DNA from: Betaproteobacteria bacterium
Lineage (GTDB): Bacteria > Pseudomonadota > Gammaproteobacteria > Burkholderiales > Burkholderiaceae_D
Assembly: GCA_015655165.1 (NCBI GenBank)
Contig: JAATFN010000138.1
Span: forward strand, 1 to 5,599
DNA: 5,599 bases
Direction of reading: 5' to 3'
The notes under the pieces were generated by a model. It was not told where the DNA came from, did no database searches, and saw nothing but the letters and a program-made list of their open reading frames with translations. Of this stretch, positions 1 through 5,599 are shown one piece after another. Positions within the stretch are counted from its first letter, which is position 1; each line of letters opens with the position of its first letter. The position numbers and the translations under genes were made by a program.

Positions 1-1
1 C

Positions 2-457
2 ATTGCGATTGTGTCGCTGTTTGAGACATCTCCGGTCTATTTGCTGTCAGTCATGATGCTGGTATGGATTGCCGACATTGGTGCGTACTTTGCAGGCAAG
101 GGGTTCGGACGTCATAAACTGGCACCGACGATTTCTCCAGGCAAATCCTGGGAAGGGGCAATCGGTGGCTGGTTGGCTGTCATCGTTTTTGCAGCAGTTG
201 CTGTCATGGTTGCCGACTTTGGCGAAACATTTCCGATCAAACTATACTTGAAACTTGGACCACTCGGTTTTGTGGCGGTGGTGACATTATTGGTGATGGC
301 CAGTGTGGTTGGTGACTTGTTCGAGTCACAACTAAAACGTCGTGCTGGCGTTAAAGACAGCAGTGGTTTGTTACCTGGGCATGGTGGCGTATTGGATCGC
401 ATTGATGCATTGATCCCAGTCTTGCCCCTGGCTGCCTTGATCGATCTTTGGTTATAA
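2..457 (+). CDS. cdsA: Phosphatidate cytidylyltransferase (CDP-diacylglycerol synthase), C-terminal part
   Basis: CdsA is an inner-membrane enzyme that makes CDP-diacylglycerol from phosphatidic acid and CTP, the branch point to all bacterial phospholipids. The frame is open from the left edge, so the 5' end is missing. About 151 residues remain of a protein usually near 270, and the GTG at 11 is not the real start. The family signature is complete at about 326-406: S-Q-L-K-R, then K-D, then [11 protein letters not shown], matching the PROSITE CDS pattern. The conserved PGKSWEG stretch lies near 137-157. Several hydrophobic segments fit a multi-pass membrane protein, including ones near 40-90, 155-215 and 260-310. 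It ends with TAA 4 nt before dxr, so the two are probably co-transcribed and translationally coupled. Identity is secure. No lesion is seen in the visible part. Confidence 0.95.
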   Translation: MAIVSLFETSPVYLLSVMMLVWIADIGAYFAGKGFGRHKLAPTISPGKSWEGAIGGWLAVIVFAAVAVMVADFGETFPIKLYLKLGPLGFVAVVTLLVMASVVGDLFESQLKRRAGVKDSSGLLPGHGGVLDRIDALIPVLPLAALIDLWL

Positions 458-461
458 AACT

Positions 462-1637
462 ATGAAACAATCTGTTTCCATTCTGGGTGCTACCGGTTCT
501 ATTGGCGTATCCACACTGGATGTTATCGCACGTCATCCCGAGCGCTACACTGTATACGCGTTAACGGCATATTCAAAAATGGCAGATCTGGCCGAACAGT
601 GCGCACAATTTAATCCGCAAGTCGCTGTGGCTGGTACGGCTGAATCAGCCCACGTTCTTGAAAAACTCCTGCGTGCCAAAGGTCTTCATACAACGGTTAC
701 TTATGGTGAGGAGGCGTTGTGTGCAGTGGCATCCGACGACGCCTGCGATATTGTGATGGCGGCAATAGTGGGGGCGGCCGGTTTGTCTTCAACACTGGCT
801 GCAGCACGTGCCGGCAAGAAACTCCTGTTGGCCAATAAAGAAGCACTGGTGATGGCCGGCCAGCTTCTGATGGATGCCGTAAAAGAAAACCAGGCGACTT
901 TGTTGCCGATTGATAGCGAGCACAATGCGATTTTCCAGTGCTTGCAAAGAGACTATCACCGTTCATTGCCCGAGCATGGTGTGGCAAAGATTCTGTTAAC
1001 CGCTTCTGGCGGCCCGTTTTTAAAGCGTGCTGTTGATACCTTGTCGTCTGTAACACCCGAAGAAGCGGTCGCTCATCCAAAGTGGGTGATGGGGCGCAAG
1101 ATTTCTGTCGACTCGGCGACCATGATGAATAAAGGGCTGGAAGTCATTGAAGCACACTGGCTTTTTGGTGCACCAGCAGACAAAATCGATGTGGTGATTC
1201 ACCCGCAAAGTGTGATTCATTCGATGGTGTCCTACCTTGATGGTTCGGTATTGGCACAGTTGGGCAACCCCGATATGCGTACACCTATTGCGCATGCACT
1301 GGCGTATCCTGAGCGTATTGATTCGGGTGTGGCGCAACTCGATTTGGCGAAAATTGGACGCCTGGAGTTTGAAAAGCCGGATTTCACACAGTTCCCGTGT
1401 TTAAAACTTGCCTATGATGCATTAGGGGCAGGGGGCAGTGCTGCGGCAACCTTGAACGCGGCAAATGAAGTTGCTGTCGATGCTTTTTTGAATATGAAAC
1501 TGGGATTTCGGAAGATTGACCAGTTAATCGCACGCGTGTTGGATAAGGTACCCAATCAGTCGGTGCAGGACATCGCGTCTTTGCTGGAGCAAGATCAGCT
1601 TGCCAGAAAGACCGCACAGGCTTATCTTACATTATGA
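462..1637 (+). CDS. dxr: 1-deoxy-D-xylulose 5-phosphate reductoisomerase
   Basis: Cytoplasmic enzyme (also called IspC) of the MEP pathway. It rearranges and reduces DXP to 2-C-methyl-D-erythritol 4-phosphate using NADPH and a divalent metal, and is the target of fosmidomycin. The 391 residues are the usual family length. The N-terminal NADPH loop is GATGSIG at residues 9-15. The metal ligands are D151 and E153 in [12 protein letters not shown], plus E227. The substrate loop and pocket are S182-G-G, H205-PKWVMG (W208, M210), S218, N223 and K224, all in family positions. The ATG at 462 places the nucleotide-binding strand correctly at the N-terminus. No good Shine-Dalgarno precedes it, which fits coupling to cdsA 4 nt upstream. 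Its TGA stop overlaps the rseP ATG (ATGA at 1634-1637). It is intact, with all key residues present. Confidence 0.97.
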   Translation: MKQSVSILGATGSIGVSTLDVIARHPERYTVYALTAYSKMADLAEQCAQFNPQVAVAGTAESAHVLEKLLRAKGLHTTVTYGEEALCAVASDDACDIVMAAIVGAAGLSSTLAAARAGKKLLLANKEALVMAGQLLMDAVKENQATLLPIDSEHNAIFQCLQRDYHRSLPEHGVAKILLTASGGPFLKRAVDTLSSVTPEEAVAHPKWVMGRKISVDSATMMNKGLEVIEAHWLFGAPADKIDVVIHPQSVIHSMVSYLDGSVLAQLGNPDMRTPIAHALAYPERIDSGVAQLDLAKIGRLEFEKPDFTQFPCLKLAYDALGAGGSAAATLNAANEVAVDAFLNMKLGFRKIDQLIARVLDKVPNQSVQDIASLLEQDQLARKTAQAYLTL

Positions 1638-2998
1638 CTCTACTCCATACGTTGTTGGCTTTTTTTGTTGCACTAGGTACACTTGTTGTTGTTCACGAGC
1701 TTGGCCACTATAGTGTGGCCCGGTTGTGCGGTGTGAAAGTATTACGTTTTTCTGTTGGTATGGGGCGCGTCATCTATTCGCGTCGCATCGGACGTGACCA
1801 GACCGAATGGGCGCTGTCCATTTTGCCTTTGGGCGGTTACGTTAAAATGCTTGATGCGCGTGACCAGAGTCTGGCCGGGGTGTCGCCTGAAGACTTGAAA
1901 CGGGAGTTTACCCGTCAGTCTGTCTGGCGTCGTATCGCGATTGTTGCCGCTGGTCCGTTAGCCAATTTCTTGTTGGCCATTGTGGTGTTTGCCGGTTTAT
2001 ATATGTACGGGATGCCTGAACCTGTGCCCAAATTGCGCGAACCGGTCGTCCAGTCAGTAGCTTACCAGATAGGCATACGTGGTGGCGAAACCATTACAGC
2101 CGTCGGCGGTGTGCATGTGCGTAGCTGGTCCGATGTACGTTGGCAGTTATTGCAATTGGCGCTCGAGAAAAAAGATGCTGCGATAGAATGGGTCAAGCCC
2201 GACAATCATGTACCAGGTGGTTTAGTGAGCCAGACACATGTCTTGCCATTAGATTCTGTGTCTAGCGAAGATATCGAAGGTGATTTTTTAGGGGTGCTGG
2301 GTCTGTCGTTGGCGCGCCCTCCGGCAGTGTTGGGGAAAGTTCTTGCAGGTCCTGCGGCGGATGCAGGACTTCAGACCGGAGATCGTATCCTGACGATTGA
2401 CGGTGTTGCTGTCAATGACGGTCTGGCATTTGTCGAAACAGTACGCGCATCGCCTAATCGTGCATTACATTTGACAGGTCTACGTGCACAGCAGCCATTT
2501 GAGGCAACTGTCACGCCCGAGGCATTTAATGAAGGCGAGCAAGTCTTGGGGCGCGTGCGTGTCGAAGTGCCTCTGGCGCCAGAAATGAGTACGGTCTCGG
2601 AATCTTTTTCCGGTGCAATTGTAAGAGGGGCCCAAAGAACCTGGAATACGAGTATATTGACGTTCAAGATGATTGGCCGCATGGTGGTGGGGCAAGTATC
2701 ATTAAAGAATATTACCGGGCCGATTACGATTGCAGATTATGCTGGCCAGACAGCGCGTATTGGACTAGTCAGTTATTTAAGTTTCATTGCTTTTATTAGT
2801 ATTAGTCTTGGTGTAATGAATCTGCTGCCGATTCCGGTTTTAGATGGCGGTCATTTGCTGTATTATTTGGTGGAAATTGTGACGGGAAAACCCGTTTCAG
2901 AGCGTTTTGGGGAAATTGCCCAACGTGCTGGTTTGGCGATTTTACTGGTATTGATGCTTGTTGCCGCATTTAACGACATCGTGCGTTTGATACTTTAA
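1634..2998 (+). CDS. rseP: RIP metalloprotease RseP (site-2 protease)
   Basis: Zinc intramembrane protease of the inner membrane. In the sigma-E stress pathway it cuts the anti-sigma factor (RseA/MucA type) after DegS-type cleavage, and it also clears remnant signal peptides. The 454 residues are close to the E. coli length (450). The first membrane helix (about 4-26) carries the zinc motif HELGH (H21, E22, H25). A second helix lies near 101-124 ([11 protein letters not shown]). Two periplasmic PDZ regions follow, about 130-205 and 225-290; the second is the clearer ([20 protein letters not shown]). The third helix (about 378-410) holds N397[11 protein letters not shown], where D404 is the third zinc ligand. 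A last helix spans about 432-452. Its ATG overlaps the dxr stop by 4 nt and no strong Shine-Dalgarno is seen, so translational coupling is likely. It ends in TAA. No defects are seen. RseP next to bamA and skp is the common proteobacterial order. Confidence 0.96.
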   Translation: MTLLHTLLAFFVALGTLVVVHELGHYSVARLCGVKVLRFSVGMGRVIYSRRIGRDQTEWALSILPLGGYVKMLDARDQSLAGVSPEDLKREFTRQSVWRRIAIVAAGPLANFLLAIVVFAGLYMYGMPEPVPKLREPVVQSVAYQIGIRGGETITAVGGVHVRSWSDVRWQLLQLALEKKDAAIEWVKPDNHVPGGLVSQTHVLPLDSVSSEDIEGDFLGVLGLSLARPPAVLGKVLAGPAADAGLQTGDRILTIDGVAVNDGLAFVETVRASPNRALHLTGLRAQQPFEATVTPEAFNEGEQVLGRVRVEVPLAPEMSTVSESFSGAIVRGAQRTWNTSILTFKMIGRMVVGQVSLKNITGPITIADYAGQTARIGLVSYLSFIAFISISLGVMNLLPIPVLDGGHLLYYLVEIVTGKPVSERFGEIAQRAGLAILLVLMLVAAFNDIVRLIL

Positions 2999-3008
2999 TT
3001 TGTTGGTG

Positions 3009-3053
3009 CTTGCATAATGGGCAGAAAACGACTGTGTTTGTCCGGTATGCAGG
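3009..3053 (+). promoter_or_regulatory. Candidate RNA hairpin in the rseP-bamA gap
   Basis: The arms 3009-3025 and 3037-3053 pair in register over 17 positions: 12 Watson-Crick pairs, 4 G-U pairs and one A/G mismatch (3017/3045), around an 11-nt loop (3026-3036). The core is TGCATA facing TATGCA. The four wobbles form G-U pairs in the + strand RNA and would be C-A mismatches in the antisense RNA, so the fold suits the sense transcript. A short T run (3060-3064) follows at a distance. That makes it a weak terminator or attenuator candidate at best, because the stem is not GC-rich. It also covers the ATG (3017) of the small ORF described separately. The pairing is directly visible; any function is inference. 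Confidence 0.35.
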
Positions 3054-3124
3054 TGTTGATTTTTATGTGTTCGATTTTACTGTGGTGCGGTCTGGCAAGA
3101 ACATTGCTGGTCTGCGATAACTAA
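3017..3124 (+). CDS. Possible 35-aa hydrophobic leader peptide / microprotein upstream of bamA
   Basis: An ATG at 3017 opens a 35-codon frame whose TAA (3122-3124) overlaps the bamA ATG (3124-3126) as TAATG, a typical reinitiation arrangement. The product begins MGRKR, has a hydrophobic stretch at about residues 11-27 rich in L, I, M and C, and contains four cysteines (7, 18, 24, 33). This resembles a single membrane span or a signal-like segment. A weak GGTG (3005-3008) sits 8 nt before the ATG. bamA itself has no obvious Shine-Dalgarno, so coupling through this frame would explain how it is translated. I do not recognise the peptide as any known family. No lipobox is evident. A chance ORF of this length is quite possible, and the nearby hairpin could hide its start. 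Confidence 0.3.
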   Translation: MGRKRLCLSGMQVLIFMCSILLWCGLARTLLVCDN

Positions 3125-4575
3125 TGAAATTATATTCTGAGCATTTTTCTGTCAAGATTTCTCCTCGTCGTTTAATCGTAGCAGCAGTTCTCTCATTATG
3201 TTCGGGTCAGTTAATGGCAGCCGAACCGTTTGTGATTACCGATATTCGTGTTGAAGGTATCCAGCGTACAGAAGCTGGCACCGTATTTAGCTATTTGCCA
3301 GTACGTGTGGGAGATACATTCGATGATGCAAAAGGAACTGCATCGATTAAAGCATTGTATGACACAGGCTTTTTTAAAGACGTTCGTATCGAAAAGCAAG
3401 GTAATGTGCTGGTTGTGCAAATCGAAGAGCGTCCCGCGATTGCCAGCGTCGACTTTTTGGGTGTGAAAGAATTCAATAAAGATCAACTGACAAAAGCACT
3501 GAAAGATATCGGTATTGCAGAATCACGCATTTTTGACCGTTCGCAAGTAGCACGTGCCGAACAGGAATTGAAACGCCAGTATTTGTCGCGTGGTCTGTAT
3601 GGTGCGAAAGTCACGACAACAATTACCCCGCAAGAGCGTAACCGTGTTGCTGTGTCGTTTTCGGTTGATGAAGGTGAGGTATCCCGCATCAAGGAAATTA
3701 CGATTGTCGGTAACAAGGCGTTTTCTGACAAGGATTTGCGTGAACAGATCAAGCTCAGTACCTCTGGCTGGTTTACCTGGTATACCAAGTCAGATCAGTA
3801 TTCCAAGCAGAAATTAGCAGGCGACATCGAATCATTGCGTTCGTATTATCTGGACCGTGGTTATCTGGAAATGCAGATCGAATCGACGCAAGTGTCAATT
3901 ACACCGGATAAAAAAGACATTTACATCACGGTGAACATCAACGAGGGTGAAAAATTCACTGTGTCCGACATCAAGTTGGAAGGTGAGATGTTCGGCATGA
4001 GAGACGAGCTCGAAAAGCTGGTGACGTTGAAAAAAGGCGACGTGTATTCCGGCGCGAAGTTAACAGAGAGTACAAAGTCCATTAGTGAACGTTTAGGTAA
4101 CTTCGGTTATGCGTTTGCCAGTGTGAATGCCAATCCGGATGTCAATCGCGATACCAGAGAAGTTGCATTGACCATCATGACTGATCCGGGTAAACGTGTG
4201 TATGTACGCCGTATCAATATCGCTGGTAATACCAAAACACGGGATGAAGTGATTCGGCGTGAATTCCGCCAGTTTGAGGATTCCTGGTATGACGGTGAGA
4301 AAATCAAACTGTCGCGGGACCGTGTCGACCGTCTGGGTTATTTCAAGGAAGTGACTGTCAATACGCCGGAAGTTGTCGGTGCGACAGACCAGATTGATGT
4401 CAATATGCACGTCGAAGAAAAACCGACAGGTAACATCATGTTGGGTGCCGGTTTCTCGCAAGCTGACAGGTTAAGTCTGTCCGGTTCGATTTCTCAGGAA
4501 AATGCATTCGGTAGTGGTAATACAGTCGGTATCGAGGTCAATACCAGCACGCGTTATCGCACAATTGCCATTTAG
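3124..4575 (+). CDS. bamA: BamA N-terminal part: signal peptide, five POTRA domains, start of the barrel
   Basis: This is the 483-residue product if translation ends at the TAG. Residues 1-32 are a Sec signal peptide: a basic patch at K11 and R15-R16, a hydrophobic core (LIVAAVLSLC), and likely cleavage before AEPFVITDIRVEG, which matches the mature start of E. coli BamA (AEGFVVKDIHFEG). By alignment to E. coli from memory, the five POTRA domains fall at about 35-102, 103-183, 186-275, 277-356 and 358-432. Highly conserved stretches include KLAGDIESLRSYYLDRGY (230-247) and VRRINIAGNTKTRDEVIRRE (361-380). About 50 residues of barrel follow before the stop. Such a fragment has no membrane-inserting barrel and no C-terminal beta-signal. 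It could at most be a soluble periplasmic POTRA arm, and would probably be non-functional or degraded. Confidence 0.85.
   Translation: MKLYSEHFSVKISPRRLIVAAVLSLCSGQLMAAEPFVITDIRVEGIQRTEAGTVFSYLPVRVGDTFDDAKGTASIKALYDTGFFKDVRIEKQGNVLVVQIEERPAIASVDFLGVKEFNKDQLTKALKDIGIAESRIFDRSQVARAEQELKRQYLSRGLYGAKVTTTITPQERNRVAVSFSVDEGEVSRIKEITIVGNKAFSDKDLREQIKLSTSGWFTWYTKSDQYSKQKLAGDIESLRSYYLDRGYLEMQIESTQVSITPDKKDIYITVNINEGEKFTVSDIKLEGEMFGMRDELEKLVTLKKGDVYSGAKLTESTKSISERLGNFGYAFASVNANPDVNRDTREVALTIMTDPGKRVYVRRINIAGNTKTRDEVIRREFRQFEDSWYDGEKIKLSRDRVDRLGYFKEVTVNTPEVVGATDQIDVNMHVEEKPTGNIMLGAGFSQADRLSLSGSISQENAFGSGNTVGIEVNTSTRYRTIAI
4573..4575 (+). other. In-frame amber codon inside the bamA barrel region
   Basis: The codons read R-T-I-A-I-[TAG]-Q-T-D-P-Y-F-T-D-D-G. 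The equivalent E. coli stretch is A-E-L-S-V-T-N-P-Y-F-T-V-D-G, so the TAG stands where serine is expected. One base change from TCG would give it. The reading frame is the same before and after. Confidence 0.9.
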
Positions 4576-5463
4576 CAAACGGACCCGTATTTCACTGATG
4601 ACGGCATTAGCCGTACATTTGAGCTCTTTACTCGAACATTGCGTCCTTCCGTGTATGCCACCGGGGATTACCGTGTGCGTACAACAGGTGGTACGGTGAA
4701 TTTCGGGGTGCCGTTCTCGGAACTTGATCGTGTGTATTTCGGTGTGGGTATTGAAGACACCAATGTGGAGACCGATTCATCCAGCCCGAATTTGTATCAG
4801 GAGTATGTCAAAGATTACGGTAATGAGCCAAGCGGTGTGGGTACGGCTAAAACACTGGCGTTCCCGTTTACTGTTGCATGGCAACGTGACAGTCGTGACA
4901 GTGCATTAGTACCGACTCGTGGCCGCTTCCAAAAGGCAAATCTGGAGTTGTCGACATTTGGCAGTTTGAAGTATTATCGTGCGACGTATCAGCACCAGTA
5001 CTTCTTGCCGATGTTTAGCAATGCCGTCACACTGGCATTAAATGGTGAAGCCAATTATGGTCGTGGTATTGGTAGTAAACCTTATCCGATTTTTAAAAAT
5101 TATTATGCAGGTGGTATTGGTTCGGTGCGTGGTTTTGAAAGCGGCTCGTTGGGTAGCAAGAAAGACCAATATGGCGACTCGATGGGTGGTGCGTCGCGCT
5201 TGATTGCCAGTGCCGAATTGCAATTCGGGTTCCCGGGTTCGGGTCAGGACAGAACATTGCGTTGGTTTACATTCTTCGATGCGGGTAACGTATTTGCTGA
5301 TGACGAACGCATGAAGATTAATGATCTGCGTTATTCTGTTGGTCTTGGTATTAGCTGGATTTCACCGATTGGTCCTCTGAAGTTAAGCTTCGGTCGTCCG
5401 TTGAATGCAAAAACAGATGATAAAAAACAAGCCTTCCAGTTTCAGATTGGTACCGGTTTCTAG
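4576..5463 (+). CDS. bamA: BamA C-terminal part: rest of the 16-stranded beta-barrel
   Basis: This is the same reading frame continued after the TAG, about 296 codons of Omp85 barrel. It opens with QTDPYFTDDGISRTFELFTRT, a conserved strand-loop. WQRDSRDSALVPTRGR (near 4879-4926) is a well-conserved barrel segment. The L6 loop signature VRGF is at 5125-5136 (V668-F671 of the uninterrupted protein), within YAGGIGSVRGF. The protein ends in a C-terminal beta-signal, FQFQIGTGF, with the terminal phenylalanine typical of outer-membrane proteins. No believable independent start exists: the TTG at 4639 and later internal codons have no Shine-Dalgarno and no signal peptide, so a separately made product could not reach the periplasm. 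The fragment makes sense only as part of the longer gene. Confidence 0.85.
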   Translation, partial: QTDPYFTDDGISRTFELFTRTLRPSVYATGDYRVRTTGGTVNFGVPFSELDRVYFGVGIEDTNVETDSSSPNLYQEYVKDYGNEPSGVGTAKTLAFPFTVAWQRDSRDSALVPTRGRFQKANLELSTFGSLKYYRATYQHQYFLPMFSNAVTLALNGEANYGRGIGSKPYPIFKNYYAGGIGSVRGFESGSLGSKKDQYGDSMGGASRLIASAELQFGFPGSGQDRTLRWFTFFDAGNVFADDERMKINDLRYSVGLGISWISPIGPLKLSFGRPLNAKTDDKKQAFQFQIGTGF

Positions 5464-5466
5464 TAA
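5461..5466 (+). other. Tandem stop codons TAG-TAA ending bamA
   Basis: The terminal phenylalanine codon is followed by TAG and directly by TAA. The second stop would limit extension if the TAG were sometimes read through. Tandem stops occur widely by chance, so on its own this proves nothing. Confidence 0.7.
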
Positions 5467-5498
5467 ACTGGATAAAATACCATTGTCATTTCCAAGAT

Positions 5499-5511
5499 GG
5501 AGAGTATTGTG
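5499..5511 (+). promoter_or_regulatory. Shine-Dalgarno GGAG and GTG start of skp
   Basis: GGAG at 5499-5502 lies 6 nt before GTG at 5509-5511. That is the best ribosome binding site in the window and picks the GTG as the start. An in-frame ATG at 5497 would add four residues, but has only a poor site upstream and overlaps the GGAG itself. Confidence 0.65.
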
Positions 5512-5599
5512 AAGTTTTTGACAAAAACAGTCTTATGATTACAGTTGGCTTCATTGGCAGTAGGTTCTTTTACCGCTGTTAGTGCCCACGCGCAAGAAA
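5509..5599 (+). pseudogene. skp: Skp/OmpH periplasmic chaperone, 5' end only, with in-frame TGA in the signal peptide
   Basis: Skp (OmpH) is a trimeric periplasmic chaperone that holds unfolded outer-membrane proteins on their way to BamA. Only the first 30 codons are in the window. They read (M)KFLTKTVL-[TGA]-LQLASLAVGSFTAVSAHAQE, a typical Sec signal peptide: two lysines, a hydrophobic core, and A-H-A before Q-E as the cleavage site. Codon 10 (5536-5538) is TGA, which would end translation after nine residues. A single base change from TTA (Leu) would give it. The call as Skp rests on position directly after bamA and on the signal peptide, since no mature domain is visible. No later start keeps the positively charged n-region, so downstream reinitiation would probably not give an exported protein. 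It could also be an assembly error, or less likely a true short leader ORF. Confidence 0.6.

Larger units (their letters stand above)
3124..5463 (+). pseudogene. bamA: bamA, whole gene: outer membrane assembly factor BamA interrupted by an in-frame TAG
   Basis: BamA is the central subunit of the outer-membrane beta-barrel assembly machine, which folds and inserts porins and other barrels delivered by SurA and Skp. Ignoring one internal TAG (codon 484, 4573-4575), the single reading frame spans 779 codons, close to E. coli BamA (810 residues). Similarity is continuous on both sides with no insertion, deletion or frame change. The start at 3124 is fixed by an in-frame TAA at 3118-3120 and by a signal peptide that begins there. 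No good Shine-Dalgarno is present. The gene ends in tandem stops, TAG then TAA (5461-5466). The flanks (rseP, skp) are the normal neighbours. It is listed as a pseudogene because of the stop, but sequencing error, a fresh mutation or readthrough are all possible. The family assignment is certain; the functional state is not. Confidence 0.9.

Noticed and set aside
112..402. Antisense and alternate-frame ORFs over cdsA, dxr, rseP and bamA, for example the minus-strand frame at 112-402
   Set aside because: They lie wholly within strongly conserved genes on the other strand or in another frame, have no recognisable motifs, and look like chance open frames.
2881..2896. Small GC hairpin ACGGG-AAAA-CCCGT within rseP, followed by TTT
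   Set aside because: It is only five base pairs and lies inside the coding sequence well before the stop, so it is unlikely to be a terminator.
2872..2901. Sigma-E-like promoter for bamA inside rseP (GGAAATT, then TCAGA)
   Set aside because: The spacer is 18 nt, longer than the usual 15-17, the -35 is imperfect, and the site lies in conserved coding sequence. Chance is a sufficient explanation.
3056..3084. Sigma-70-like promoter in the rseP-bamA gap (TTGATT near 3056, TACTGT near 3078)
   Set aside because: Both boxes are weak matches and no transcript start data are available, so it was not called.
4560..4600. A frameshift as the cause of the bamA break
   Set aside because: Conserved BamA sequence lies in the same frame directly before (RTIAI) and after (QTDPYFTDDG) the TAG, with the expected residue count against homologues, so a single substitution explains it.
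4639..5463. A separate gene starting at TTG 4639
   Set aside because: The BamA frame is open and conserved from 4576, upstream of this TTG. There is no Shine-Dalgarno and no signal peptide, so this is a fragment of bamA, not an independent gene.
5497..5499. ATG at 5497 as the skp start
   Set aside because: It is in frame, but it overlaps the GGAG that serves the GTG at 5509 and has no good ribosome site of its own. It would not avoid the TGA either.
5536..5538. TGA read as selenocysteine, or TAG at 4573 read as pyrrolysine
   Set aside because: Neither position is a catalytic site. One is a signal-peptide core and the other a barrel strand with serine in homologues. No recoding stem-loop was evident, and neither protein family is known to use these residues.

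Overview
The window is a stretch of the conserved envelope-biogenesis cluster of a Gram-negative proteobacterium, all on the + strand. Its order is cdsA (3' part) - dxr/ispC - rseP - bamA - skp/ompH (5' end). This order is typical of Beta- and Gammaproteobacteria. The BamA barrel sequence and the base composition (slightly under half G+C by eye) suggest Burkholderiales, perhaps an Oxalobacteraceae relative such as Oxalobacter. That assignment comes from remembered family resemblance, not a search.

Layout: 2-457 is the C-terminal half of CdsA (CDP-diacylglycerol synthase). After 4 nt comes dxr (462-1637, MEP isoprenoid pathway), which overlaps rseP (1634-2998, site-2 intramembrane protease) by an ATGA. 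A 125-bp gap (2999-3123) holds a possible 35-codon hydrophobic small ORF that ends in a TAATG overlap with bamA, and an imperfect 17-bp hairpin over that small ORF's start. bamA runs 3124-5463. After a 45-nt gap the 5' end of skp starts with GTG at 5509 and runs off the window.

The genes work together on the cell envelope. CdsA supplies the phospholipid precursor, and Dxr feeds isoprenoid synthesis, including the undecaprenyl carrier. RseP acts in envelope stress signalling and membrane quality control. BamA inserts outer-membrane proteins, and Skp chaperones those proteins across the periplasm.

The main oddity is that two neighbouring genes of one pathway carry in-frame stops of different kinds with no frame change. 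There is a TAG at codon 484 of bamA (4573-4575), where homologues have serine, and a TGA at codon 10 of skp (5536-5538), inside the signal peptide. BamA is essential in the bacteria where this has been tested, so sequencing or assembly error is the leading explanation. A recent lesion, suppression/readthrough, or a second intact copy remain possible. I see no RNA genes, mobile elements, CRISPR arrays or foreign-looking DNA, and no clear novel system.
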